From: an uncultured Clostridia bacterium
Lineage (GTDB): Bacteria; Bacillota_A; Clostridia; Christensenellales; Aristaeellaceae
Direction: 5' to 3'
DNA: 17,027 nucleotides
Assembly: GCA_945871545.1 (NCBI GenBank)
Contig: CAMBWJ010000008.1
Location: 1 to 17,027 of the forward strand
This document shows positions 6,289 to 13,318 of this stretch, piece after piece. Numbering within the stretch: position 1 is the first letter of the stretch; every line of letters starts with the position of its first letter. The position numbers and the translations under genes are program-made. The notes beneath the pieces were generated by a model, which worked only from the letters and a program-made list of their open reading frames with translations, made no database searches and was not told the origin of the DNA.

Positions 6289-7023
6289 ATGGAAGATACA
6301 ATTCGCGCCGGAAAATTTGAGATCAACGTGCTCTATTCGGACAACCACCTGCTGGTGGTGGAGAAGCCGGCGAACCTGCCCACCCAGGCGGACAGCTCCG
6401 GCGACGACGACCTGCTGTCCATCCTGAAACGCTACATCGCGGAGAAGTACAACAAGCCCGGCGCGGTGTATCTGGGCCTTGTGCACCGTCTGGATCGCCC
6501 GGTGGGCGGCGTGATGGTGTTCGCGCGCACGTCCAAGGCGGCGTCGCGGCTCAGCGAGGCCTTTCGCACCCACGAGCAGGACAGAAGGTATCTGGCGGTT
6601 GTGGAGGGTGAGCTTGCGGGCGAACGAAGCTTGACCGACTGGCTGCTCAAGGACGTCCGCACAGGAATGGTGCGCGCGGTGAAGGAAAACACGCCCGGCG
6701 CAAAGCAGGCGAAGCTCATCACCCGGCCCCAGGCGGTGCGTGAAGGACTGACCCTCACCCAGGTGCAGCTCTTCACGGGCCGCGCCCACCAGATTCGGGT
6801 GCAGCACGCCCACGCGGGGCATCCGCTGTGGGGCGACATGCGCTACGGCCACGGCGTGCCCGGACGGCAGATCGCGTTGTGGGCTTACTTCCTTGCGCTG
6901 GAGCACCCCACCCGCCATGAAAGGATGTGCTTTATCTCCCGACCGCCCAAACAGGGCGCGTGGAAGCTGTTCGAGGGGGAGATCGACCGCCTGATCGACA
7001 CGGAAAATGCGCAGGATATATAG
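6289..7023 (+). CDS. RluA-family RNA pseudouridine synthase
   Basis: This 244-residue enzyme should isomerise uridine to pseudouridine in rRNA or tRNA. The catalytic block LGLVHRLDRPVGGVMVFAR (62-80) carries the invariant Asp at D69, and the later block FTGRAHQIRVQHAHAGHPLWGD (162-183) is the RluA-family signature. There is no N-terminal S4 domain, so it belongs to the short single-domain group, and its RNA target cannot be named. The ATG at 6289 is preceded by GGAGG at 6280-6284; the longer reading frame from GTG 6205 overlaps the promoter and is not used. A small membrane-protein gene follows after 29 bases and is probably co-transcribed. Confidence 0.93.
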   Translation: MEDTIRAGKFEINVLYSDNHLLVVEKPANLPTQADSSGDDDLLSILKRYIAEKYNKPGAVYLGLVHRLDRPVGGVMVFARTSKAASRLSEAFRTHEQDRRYLAVVEGELAGERSLTDWLLKDVRTGMVRAVKENTPGAKQAKLITRPQAVREGLTLTQVQLFTGRAHQIRVQHAHAGHPLWGDMRYGHGVPGRQIALWAYFLALEHPTRHERMCFISRPPKQGAWKLFEGEIDRLIDTENAQDI

Positions 7024-7052
7024 GAAGAAACGACGAAAGGAAATCAGAACGG

Positions 7053-7427
7053 ATGCGAAGATCCTCCGCGCGCCCGTCGCGCAGCTTTGTGGTGATGGCC
7101 ACCTGCATTCTGGCGGCGCCCACCGTGGCGTGCATCATGCAGTTCATATCGATTCACAGTCAGAGTGATCTTGAGCTGGCGGTGCCCTACCTCATCGTCG
7201 GCATGGCGCTGGGAATTGCCCATCTGATCCTGCGGCCCCTGATGCGGCTGATCACCGCGCCGCTGGGCTGCCTGACCTTCGGCCTGTCCGGCACGGTCAT
7301 CGACGTGGGGCTGATCTACCTCAGCGCCCGCGTGCTGCCCACGTTTCAGGTGCCCAGCCTGCTCTACGCCCTGCTCACCGCGATCCTCATCAACGGAATC
7401 TGCGCCATCGCGGAGGGCCGCAGATAA
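7053..7427 (+). CDS. Small YvlD/phage-holin-4-like membrane protein
   Basis: This is a 124-residue, strongly hydrophobic protein with about four membrane segments (roughly residues 12-33, 42-60, 66-92 and 100-120). The motif LRPLMRLITAPLGCLTFGL (60-78) is typical of the YvlD / mycobacteriophage holin superfamily IV membrane proteins, a chromosomal family without a clear function despite the holin name. The ATG at 7053 has AAAGGAAA about 10 bases upstream. The frame is open further upstream into the preceding gene, but no start there has a ribosome binding site. It is probably co-transcribed with the pseudouridine synthase; nothing here suggests a prophage. Confidence 0.75.
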   Translation: MRRSSARPSRSFVVMATCILAAPTVACIMQFISIHSQSDLELAVPYLIVGMALGIAHLILRPLMRLITAPLGCLTFGLSGTVIDVGLIYLSARVLPTFQVPSLLYALLTAILINGICAIAEGRR

Positions 7428-7464
7428 ATAAGGAAGCTTTTTTCCCGCAGGAAGGGATTTCAGC

Positions 7465-7493
7465 TTGTCAAGCGGGGCGCAAAAGAGTATAAT
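7465..7493 (+). promoter_or_regulatory. Strong housekeeping promoter upstream of the two-TM protein gene
   Basis: TTGTCA (7465-7470, 5 of 6) and a perfect TATAAT (7488-7493) are separated by 17 bases. Transcription would start near 7500, about 30 bases before the ATG at 7530. No other clear promoter lies before 10498, so this one may drive the MATE and hydrolase genes too. Confidence 0.78.
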
Positions 7494-7529
7494 GAAAAAA
7501 ATACGAATGCACTGTAAAGGAGTTATTCA

Positions 7530-8189
7530 ATGAAGAAATACCGTCCCTACCGCGCGGGCTACATCGTGCTCTATATCCTGGGTCTGCTGTGCATCAGCGA
7601 CGCGCTGGTTACCCTGATCAAGCAGCTGACCGGAACGCTCAATGAATACATGAGCAGTTTCTCCCTGTTCAGCTACCTCATCGCGCTGCTGGCTGTGTTC
7701 TATGTGAAGATGTATGTGTTCACGCGCGTGGAAATTGACAGCAAGACCATGCACATCGTCAACACCGTGTACATCAAGCCCCAGCCCGGCGCAAAGCGCG
7801 CCTCGTTCATCTATCGTCAGGGCGAGAACGACATCAAGCTGCTGGACAAGCGCTTCCAGCTTTCTGATCTGGAGAAGTTCGGCTACATCGAGGACCTGGG
7901 CTACGACAAGCTGGATCGCTCGGGCGCGACGGAGACCACCGCCCTCTTCCCGGTGCACGAGGTTGCGCTGGTGATGAAGGACGGCAAGCGCTACCACTGG
8001 AATGCGGCCAACTACAATTGGAAGCAGCTTCAGCAGATCGTGCCGCAGATCGAGCAGGCCAGCGGCGTGCAGGCCACCGGCAAACTGGCGGACGTAAAGA
8101 ACTACACCGAGGAATCCGTTCGCCAGATGAAGGCGGAGCAGAAGGCCGCGAAGAAGAATGAAAAGAAGGGCGGCAAGAAGAAAAAATAA
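7530..8189 (+). CDS. Unrecognised two-TM membrane protein with a cytoplasmic domain
   Basis: I do not recognise this 219-residue protein. Two membrane segments (about residues 10-31 and 45-65) are joined by a short loop, so both ends should lie in the cytoplasm. Residues 66-175 form a mixed alpha/beta region with alternating strands (RVEIDSKTMHIVNTVYIKP, HEVALVMKDGKRYHWNAANY). That resembles the small PH-like or DUF domains often found behind two TM helices, but no family motif stands out. The C-terminal tail is highly charged and ends GGKKKK, which may contact membrane or nucleic acid. The ATG at 7530 has AAAGGAG six bases upstream and a strong promoter at 7465-7493. The gene is 72 bases ahead of the MATE gene, with a hairpin between them. 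Confidence 0.8.
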   Translation: MKKYRPYRAGYIVLYILGLLCISDALVTLIKQLTGTLNEYMSSFSLFSYLIALLAVFYVKMYVFTRVEIDSKTMHIVNTVYIKPQPGAKRASFIYRQGENDIKLLDKRFQLSDLEKFGYIEDLGYDKLDRSGATETTALFPVHEVALVMKDGKRYHWNAANYNWKQLQQIVPQIEQASGVQATGKLADVKNYTEESVRQMKAEQKAAKKNEKKGGKKKK

Positions 8190-8205
8190 GGTCTGAACAG
8201 GATGT

Positions 8206-8234
8206 GCGGCGGAGGATGAAACGTCCTCCGCCGC
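8206..8234 (+). terminator. GC-rich hairpin without T run between two genes
   Basis: GCGGCGGAGGA (8206-8216) pairs perfectly with 8224-8234 around a 7-base loop. No T run follows; the next bases are GTGCTGTCAG. It could be a weak terminator, a processing site that sets different mRNA levels for the two genes, or a 3'-end stabiliser. The ribosome binding site of the MATE gene starts 14 bases downstream. Confidence 0.4.
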
Positions 8235-8261
8235 GTGCTGTCAGTACAGGAGAAGATGGAC

Positions 8262-9644
8262 ATGGAAAACAGGACGAGGATACAACTCTTTGAGAGCGTG
8301 CCCATTCCCCGGGCGGTGCTGCGCATGGCGATTCCCACCGTTCTCAGCTCGCTGGTGATGGTGATCTACAATCTGGCGGATACCTACTTCGTGGGTATGC
8401 TGAACAATCCCGTGCAGAATGCGGCGGTGACGCTGGCCGCGCCGGTGCTGCTGGCGTTCAACGCCGTCAACAACCTCTTCGGCGTGGGCTCCTCCAGCAT
8501 GATGAGCCGCGCGCTGGGCCGGAAGGACTACGACACCGTGCGCCGCAGCTCCGCCTTCGGCTTCTACTGCGCGCTGGCCTGCGGTCTGATGTTCTCGCTG
8601 CTCTGCACCGTATTCAGAGCGCCGCTTCTGCGCCTGCTGGGCGCGAACGGGGAGACCACAGGCGCAACCTCCGGCTATCTGCTCTGGACGGTGTGCTGCG
8701 GCGCTGCGCCCAGCATCCTCAATGTGGTGCTGGCCTATCTGGTGCGCTCCGTGGGCGCGACGCTCCACGCCAGCATCGGCACCATGTCCGGCTGCCTGCT
8801 CAACATCGCGCTCGATCCCATCTTCATCCTCCCCTGGGGCCTGAACATGGGCGCGGCGGGCGCGGGTCTGGCAACCTTTATCTCGAACATGGTCGCCTGC
8901 ATCTACTTCTTCGTGCTGCTGTTCACCCGCCGCAAGAGCACCTATGTCAGCCTGAATCCGCGCCATCTGCGGAGGGTGGACCGACACATCGTCGCCGGGG
9001 TGTGCGCGGTGGGCGTACCCGCCGCCATCCAGAACCTGCTGAACGTCACCGGCATGACGGTGCTCAACAACTTCACCGCCGCCTTCAATTCCAACGCCGT
9101 GGCCGCCATGGGTATCTCCCAGAAGCTGTGCATGATTCCCATGTACATCTCCCAGGGCCTGTCTCAGGGACTGATGCCGCTGGTCAGCTACAACTACGCC
9201 AGCGGCAACGTGCGGCGCATGAAGGGCGCGGTGGTCTTTGCCGAGAAGCTCTCGCTGAGCTTCCTTGTGAGCATGGCTGCGCTCTACTATGCCTTTGCGG
9301 GAGGGCTGATCTCGCTGTTCATGGAGAACGCGGATGTGGTGGCCTACGGCACGCGCTTCATGCGGGGCCTGTGTCTGGCGACCCCCTTCCTGAACATGGA
9401 TTTCCTGGCAGTGGGCGTGTTCCAGGCCTGCGGCATGGGCAAGAAGAGCCTGATCTTCGCCATCATGCGCAAGATCGTGCTGGAGATCCCCGCGCTGTAC
9501 ATCCTCAACGCCCTCTTCCCCCTCTATGGCCTGGCCTATGCCCAGCTCTGCGCGGAGGTCGTGCTGGCCACCGCTGCGGTGGTCGTGCTGCTGCGGCTGT
9601 TTCAGAAGCTGGAAAAACAGTACGGCGAGGTGCGTGCAACATGA
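8262..9644 (+). CDS. MATE-family multidrug/Na+ efflux transporter
   Basis: This 460-residue protein is a 12-helix MATE antiporter that would expel cationic or aromatic compounds using a Na+ or H+ gradient. The first half has the family pattern VLRMAIPTVLSSLVMVIYNLADTYFVG (19-45) and the MATE-like GVGSSSMMSRALGRKD (74-89). The second half repeats the layout, with AVGVPAAIQNLLNV and QGLSQGLMPLVSYNYASGN. Length is normal for the family. I chose the ATG at 8262, since AGGAG at 8248-8252 is nine bases away; the ATG at 8256 is too close and a GTG at 8235 lies at the hairpin edge. The stop overlaps the start of the next gene as ATGA. Substrate not predictable. Confidence 0.93.
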   Translation: MENRTRIQLFESVPIPRAVLRMAIPTVLSSLVMVIYNLADTYFVGMLNNPVQNAAVTLAAPVLLAFNAVNNLFGVGSSSMMSRALGRKDYDTVRRSSAFGFYCALACGLMFSLLCTVFRAPLLRLLGANGETTGATSGYLLWTVCCGAAPSILNVVLAYLVRSVGATLHASIGTMSGCLLNIALDPIFILPWGLNMGAAGAGLATFISNMVACIYFFVLLFTRRKSTYVSLNPRHLRRVDRHIVAGVCAVGVPAAIQNLLNVTGMTVLNNFTAAFNSNAVAAMGISQKLCMIPMYISQGLSQGLMPLVSYNYASGNVRRMKGAVVFAEKLSLSFLVSMAALYYAFAGGLISLFMENADVVAYGTRFMRGLCLATPFLNMDFLAVGVFQACGMGKKSLIFAIMRKIVLEIPALYILNALFPLYGLAYAQLCAEVVLATAAVVVLLRLFQKLEKQYGEVRAT

Positions 9645-10498
9645 ATCACGAGCTGAGAAGGGCGCAGCTGCTGCGCAGATTCAACGACGCGGAGCACAAG
9701 CCGAAGCAGATTGCGGGCCGGGAGCTCTTCATTCCCATCCCGGGCGGGGAGCTGCGTGCGCTACTGTACGCGCCGGGAACCTCCGCGCCCGCGCCGCTGT
9801 TCGTGGATCTCCACGGCGGGGCGTTCATCTTCGGCAGTCCCGAGGAGGACGATTACTTCTGCATGTCGCTCTGCCGGGAGCTGGGCATGGTCGCGGTTTC
9901 GCTGGACTATCCCCTCGCACCGGAGGCGCGCTATCCTGTCGCGCTGGAACAGATCTACGCGGCGATTCAGTCCCTTCGATCCGATGCGCCGCGCTACGGC
10001 GTCGATCCCACGCGCGTGGCAATCGGCGGTCACAGCGCGGGCGCATGCCTTGCCACGGCAATCTGCATGCTGGCGAAGCAGCGGGGCGACCTGCCGATCA
10101 TGTGCCAGCTGCTGGATCATCCGGCGCTGGACATGGGCTGCACGCTGCCCCAGCAGGCGCGCCATCGGGACGAAAGGGAGCTGAAGCAGGAGCTGCTGGA
10201 TTTTGGCGCGCTCTGCTACGCAACGCAAAAGCAGTACGCCACCGATCCCCTGTGCACGCCCTGCGCCGCAACGCCGGAGGAACTGGAGGGTCTGCCGCCC
10301 GCCGTCATCCTGACCTGTGAGCGCGACAGCCTGCGCACCGAGGGCGAGGTCTACGCGGGCATGCTGGCCCGCGCGGGCGTGGCGCTGCGCTTCATGCGCT
10401 TCCCCGGCGCGATCCACGGCTTTACCGTGTTTCCGGGGCCGCTGCGCGCGCAGGGACAGAAATTTTTGTTCGATTTTATTGGGAAAACAAGTTTATAG
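9641..10498 (+). CDS. Alpha/beta hydrolase of the hormone-sensitive-lipase/esterase group
   Basis: This 285-residue cytoplasmic esterase-like enzyme has the HSL-family oxyanion motif HGGAF (58-62) and the nucleophile elbow GGHSAGA with S132. The remaining triad residues are probably D229 in CERDS and H259 in GAIHGF. SLDYPLAPEARYP (87-99) is another hallmark of the family. There is no signal peptide. The ATG at 9641 overlaps the MATE stop, and GAGGTG lies upstream inside the MATE gene, so the two are probably translated together. A linked esterase could modify or detoxify a compound that the transporter exports; that is inference only. The ester substrate is unknown. A longer open frame running upstream to 8693 is a shadow of the MATE gene. 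Confidence 0.9.
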   Translation: MNHELRRAQLLRRFNDAEHKPKQIAGRELFIPIPGGELRALLYAPGTSAPAPLFVDLHGGAFIFGSPEEDDYFCMSLCRELGMVAVSLDYPLAPEARYPVALEQIYAAIQSLRSDAPRYGVDPTRVAIGGHSAGACLATAICMLAKQRGDLPIMCQLLDHPALDMGCTLPQQARHRDERELKQELLDFGALCYATQKQYATDPLCTPCAATPEELEGLPPAVILTCERDSLRTEGEVYAGMLARAGVALRFMRFPGAIHGFTVFPGPLRAQGQKFLFDFIGKTSL

Positions 10499-10524
10499 GG
10501 AAACCTTCAGGCATATATTTTGAT

Positions 10525-10573
10525 GAAGGGACGCCGCCGGGCAGTCGCTCGGAGGGCGTCCCTTCTGCATTTT
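10525..10573 (+). terminator. Probable Rho-independent terminator
   Basis: GAAGGGACGCC (10525-10535) pairs perfectly with GGCGTCCCTTC (10555-10565) around a 19-base loop, followed by TGCATTTT. The T run is short and interrupted, so termination may be incomplete. It lies between the hydrolase gene and the signal peptidase gene and probably separates the two transcription units. I could not find a convincing promoter between it and 10600. Confidence 0.65.
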
Positions 10574-10599
10574 GAGAAACAGAAGAAGGGCGGGGGAAC

Positions 10600-11205
10600 A
10601 TGAAGGGATTGAGAAGGCTGTGGAGCCTCGCCGGCGGCGTCCTTGTGGGGCTGATCGTGCTGCTGGCCATCGCGCTGGCGGGCGTGCGGGTGTTGGGGCT
10701 GACTCCCTACGCCGTGCTCTCCGGCTCCATGGAGCCGAGTTACCCCGTCGGTTCCCTGATCTATGTGAAAAAAATGCAGCCTGCCGATGTGCGGGTGGGA
10801 GATGTGATCACCTTCGTGGTCAACGACGAGCTGCTGGTGGCGACCCACCGCGTGGTGGAGGTGGAAAAACGCACCACCCGCTGTCAGGCGGTGCTTGACG
10901 AAAATGGCGCGGCGGTCACGGATGCGGCGGGGAATCCGATCTTTGAGGAAATACCGCTGGACGAGCCCGCATATTATTATACCACCAAGGGTGACGCAAA
11001 CAACGCGGCGGATGGAGCGCAGGTGTACGATAAGAATCTGCTGGGCAAACCGGTGTTCACGATTCCGTATCTGGGCTATTTGTCCAGCTGGATACAGACG
11101 GGGAGGGGAAGGACGATCTCCTTCTGCATTGCGGTCGCGCTGCTGGCAATCACGTTCCTGCCAACGGATTGCAGATCGGAGAAGCACAGCGCAACGCGCG
11201 ACTGA
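10600..11205 (+). CDS. SipW-type (ER/archaeal-type) signal peptidase I
   Basis: This 201-residue membrane peptidase should remove signal peptides from the TasA-like proteins encoded just downstream. An N-terminal TM helix (about 10-32) precedes the catalytic block VLSGSMEPSYPVGSLIYV (39-56) with nucleophile S43. The general base is His, not Lys: ATHRVVEV with H83. This Ser-His arrangement marks the ER/archaeal type represented by Bacillus SipW rather than the usual Ser-Lys type. A conserved acidic site lies in YYTTKGDANNAADG (D132). A second TM helix is at about 173-188, leaving a short cytoplasmic tail. The ATG at 10600 is preceded by GGCGGGGG. No promoter is obvious; a terminator lies just upstream. 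In Bacillus, SipW processes TasA and TapA of the biofilm matrix, so a similar role is inferred. Confidence 0.92.
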   Translation: MKGLRRLWSLAGGVLVGLIVLLAIALAGVRVLGLTPYAVLSGSMEPSYPVGSLIYVKKMQPADVRVGDVITFVVNDELLVATHRVVEVEKRTTRCQAVLDENGAAVTDAAGNPIFEEIPLDEPAYYYTTKGDANNAADGAQVYDKNLLGKPVFTIPYLGYLSSWIQTGRGRTISFCIAVALLAITFLPTDCRSEKHSATRD

Positions 11206-11225
11206 AAATTCCATAGCTACGCCGG

Positions 11226-11308
11226 AAGGCCCTGAATGTTCATTTCAGCGCAGAGAAGCTCGGGAGCGCAGCTCCGCATTCGATACGATGTAATGGACGC
11301 AGGGCCTT
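11226..11308 (+). promoter_or_regulatory. Structured leader upstream of the first TasA-like gene
   Basis: The 139-base gap between the peptidase and the first substrate gene holds a 9-bp inverted repeat, AAGGCCCTG (11226-11234) with CAGGGCCTT (11300-11308). It encloses a small hairpin, GGAGC (11263-11267) with GCTCC (11271-11275). No T run follows. The arrangement could fold as one long stem in the mRNA, for example to set different expression for peptidase and subunit, but no known riboswitch class is recognised. Confidence 0.3.
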
Positions 11309-11344
11309 TACATATCATTCGGAATCAGCTTAGGAGGGAAGAAA

Positions 11345-11938
11345 ATGACCAGGAATGTTCAGAAAAAGACGCGCAGGTTCGCACTGCTCGCGTGCAGCGC
11401 AATCCTGCTGGTGTGCGTCAGCATCGGCGCAACCTTCGCCTATCTCACCAGTCAGGATGTGGTGACGAACAGCTTCACCGTCGGCAGCGTGGCGATCACC
11501 CTGGACGAGGCGAAGGTCAATGCGGACGGCACGCCCATCCCCAACGAAAGCCGCGTGAAGGCGAACGAATACCACCTGATTCCCGGCAGGAGCTACACCA
11601 AGGATCCCACCGTGCACGTGGGCAGCGGAAGCGAGGACTGCTGGCTGTTCGTGAAGGTGGAGAACGGCATCTCGGCGATTGAGAAGAGCGGCAATACGAC
11701 CATCGCAAAGCAACTGGCGGACAACGGCTGGACGGCGGTCTCCGGCGCGGCGAACGTCTATGCCTATGCGTCGGTGGCGAAGGGCGGCGACAACATCCCC
11801 GTGTTCTCGAGCTTTACCATCGACAGCGCCGCCAATGTGAGCGCCTATGCCAGCGCAAAGCTCAAAATTACGGCCTACGCGGTGCAGGCGGAGGGCTTCA
11901 GCACCGCTGCCGCGGCCTGGGCGGCCATCGGTGCGTGA
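11345..11938 (+). CDS. TasA/camelysin-like secreted protein 1 with SipW-type signal peptide
   Basis: This 197-residue exported protein begins with a basic stretch and a hydrophobic helix (residues 11-29) ending in IGATFAYLTSQD, the SipW-type signal-peptide pattern, followed by NSFTVGSVAITLDE. The mature part is a beta-rich domain resembling TasA/camelysin, with LIPGRSYTKDPTVHVGSGSEDCWLFVKVEN (78-107) and a C-terminal block ITAYAVQAEGF then AAAAWAAIGA. TasA-type proteins assemble into extracellular fibres; that role is inferred here. The ATG at 11345 has AGGAGGG seven bases upstream, a strong site suggesting high expression. It follows the signal peptidase gene by 139 bases and the next TasA-like gene comes 34 bases later. 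No LPXTG or lipobox is present, so it would be released or assembled, not sortase-anchored. Confidence 0.85.
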   Translation: MTRNVQKKTRRFALLACSAILLVCVSIGATFAYLTSQDVVTNSFTVGSVAITLDEAKVNADGTPIPNESRVKANEYHLIPGRSYTKDPTVHVGSGSEDCWLFVKVENGISAIEKSGNTTIAKQLADNGWTAVSGAANVYAYASVAKGGDNIPVFSSFTIDSAANVSAYASAKLKITAYAVQAEGFSTAAAAWAAIGA

Positions 11939-11972
11939 CGGCAGGCGCAATTGAAGGAAGGAGATGTGCGGC

Positions 11973-12581
11973 ATGAATAAGAGGAGAGTTCTGGTTCTGG
12001 CCCTCGCGGTCTGTCTGACGGCGATTCTGGCGATCGGCGGCACGCTGGCGTACTTCACCGATCAGGACAGCGCAACCAACACCTTCACGATGGGAGCGGG
12101 CGTTTCCATCGACCTGTTCGAGCACAATGCGGACGGCAAGGAGGTGGACGAACGCACCTACGGCAACGTGGTTCCCGGCGTGGCCTACGACAAGGATCCC
12201 GCCGTGCGCAACATTGGCAGCAGCGACGCATGGATACGCATGAACGTGACCCTGACCCGGTACAGCGTGTTCAAGGCCGCCGCGAAGGAGTACGGCGTGA
12301 GCGACCTTTCGACCATCTTCGGCGGTCACGACGAGAGCAAGTGGACCCGCGCGGGCATCACCGAGGGCACGGACAGCATCACCTATTCCTACTACTATAA
12401 TACCGTCCTCGCGCCCGAGGAGGTGACCGCGCCGCTGTTCACCAGTGTGACCATCCCCGGCGTGTTCACGGTCGAGGATCTCGACGGCCTGAGCTCCTTT
12501 GAAATCCAGATCACTGCGGACGCGATCCAGAAGGATCCCTTCACCGGCGCCGCCGAGGCCTTCCGGGCCTTCGACGCGTAA
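11973..12581 (+). CDS. TasA/camelysin-like secreted protein 2 with SipW-type signal peptide
   Basis: This 202-residue exported protein has the most canonical SipW-type signal of the three: a hydrophobic helix (residues 5-21), then IGGTLAYFTDQDSATNTFTMG (21-41). The mature domain carries VVPGVAYDKDPAVRNIGSSDAWIRMNV and ends with EIQITADAIQKDPF and AAEAFRAFDA, parallel to protein 1. The middle has a segment rich in Tyr (TYSYYYNTVL), as in other family members. I chose the ATG at 11973 since GGAAGGAG ends at 11963, giving nine bases of spacing; the ATG at 11964 touches the binding site. It lies 34 bases after protein 1, so the two are surely co-transcribed. It is probably a second fibre or matrix subunit. 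Confidence 0.86.
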   Translation: MNKRRVLVLALAVCLTAILAIGGTLAYFTDQDSATNTFTMGAGVSIDLFEHNADGKEVDERTYGNVVPGVAYDKDPAVRNIGSSDAWIRMNVTLTRYSVFKAAAKEYGVSDLSTIFGGHDESKWTRAGITEGTDSITYSYYYNTVLAPEEVTAPLFTSVTIPGVFTVEDLDGLSSFEIQITADAIQKDPFTGAAEAFRAFDA

Positions 12582-12591
12582 TATGGAACCC

Positions 12592-12657
12592 GGCCTGCCC
12601 TTTCGGGGCAGGCCATGCGGGGCAATCGGAGGGCGCGGATTGTCCCGCATGGCCTGC
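12592..12657 (+). promoter_or_regulatory. Two mutually exclusive hairpins between TasA-like genes 2 and 3
   Basis: Hairpin A pairs GGCCTGCCC (12592-12600) with 12606-12614 around a 5-base loop. Hairpin B pairs 12608-12626 with 12639-12657, a 19-bp stem with one G-U pair and a 12-base loop. The right arm of A (12606-12614) overlaps the left arm of B (12608-12626), so only one can form in full. Neither is followed by a T run. The arrangement resembles an attenuator or an RNA processing and stability switch inside the operon. The third gene starts 58 bases later with its own strong ribosome binding site. Confidence 0.55.
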
Positions 12658-12714
12658 GCGGAAACGCTGGCAGTAAATCATGATCCCATTTTGCGAGAAT
12701 CCGGAGGGAAGAGC

Positions 12715-13302
12715 ATGAATCGGAAGAGATGGATGCAGAGAAAGCGCATCGCACTGGCTGCGACCCTTGTCTGCTGCGTCGCAATCGCGGCGGCGGGCTC
12801 CCTGGCGTATTTCACGGCCCGGGAGACGGCGGACAACGTGATCACCACCGCCGTTCTGGATATGGCGCTCCACGAGGAAACCTCCGGCGGCGAGCCCTTC
12901 CCCCGGGGCAGCGTGCTGAACGTGCTGCCCGACAGCGAGGTGGACAAGATCGTGTACGTGGAAAACAGCGGCGAGGCCGATTTCTGGTGCCGCGTTCGCA
13001 TTGAAAAGAGCATTCAGGCGGCGGAGGGCGTGGATGCGCAGCTGAGCTTCGACCACATCGCGCTGGATCTCAACACCGACGCGTGGACGGAGAGGGACGG
13101 CTACTACTATTACAACGCGCCCGTGAAGCGCGGCGAATGCACGCAGCCGCTGTTCACCCGCGTGCGCTTCGGCGCGGAGCTGGGCAACGATTATGTGAAC
13201 GCAAGGCTGGCCGTCCGGGTGCAAGCGCAGGCCGTGCAGAGCAAAAACAACGGCACGAGCGCGCTGGAAGCGGCGGGTTGGCCGGAAGCAGATGAAAGCT
13301 GA
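12715..13302 (+). CDS. TasA/camelysin-like secreted protein 3 with SipW-type signal peptide, divergent
   Basis: This 195-residue protein has a basic N-terminus, a hydrophobic helix (residues 11-29) and the SipW-type end AAGSLAYFTARETADNVITTAVLDMALHE (26-54). Its mature domain aligns by eye with the other two: VLPDSEVDKIVYVENSGEADFWCRVRIEKS (69-98), YYYYNAPV in the middle and AVRVQAQAVQSK near the end. It lacks the Asn-Thr-Phe-Thr segment found after the signal of protein 2. The ATG at 12715 has GGAGGG seven bases upstream; the longer frame from 12499 overlaps gene 2 and is not used. The next gene, the giant CHAP protein, starts 16 bases after the stop, so the two are co-transcribed. This spacing suggests it could be a linker or anchor subunit, in the way TapA serves TasA. 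That is inference. Confidence 0.83.
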   Translation: MNRKRWMQRKRIALAATLVCCVAIAAAGSLAYFTARETADNVITTAVLDMALHEETSGGEPFPRGSVLNVLPDSEVDKIVYVENSGEADFWCRVRIEKSIQAAEGVDAQLSFDHIALDLNTDAWTERDGYYYYNAPVKRGECTQPLFTRVRFGAELGNDYVNARLAVRVQAQAVQSKNNGTSALEAAGWPEADES

Positions 13303-13318
13303 TTGGAGGTAAGACCGT

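Noticed and set aside
7053..7427. Prophage or lysis cassette suggested by the holin-like family
   Set aside because: The YvlD/holin-4 family is commonly chromosomal, and no phage genes, endolysin partner or attachment site surround it; the CHAP protein is over 6 kb away and is a surface protein.
8693..9640. N-terminal extension of the hydrolase frame (about 316 residues)
   Set aside because: It is out of frame with and inside the MATE gene; the hydrolase family begins at the ATG at 9641, which overlaps the MATE stop.
10489..10519. Possible promoter with TATATT at 10514-10519 for the signal peptidase operon
   Set aside because: No acceptable -35 element lies 16-18 bases upstream, and a terminator hairpin follows immediately.
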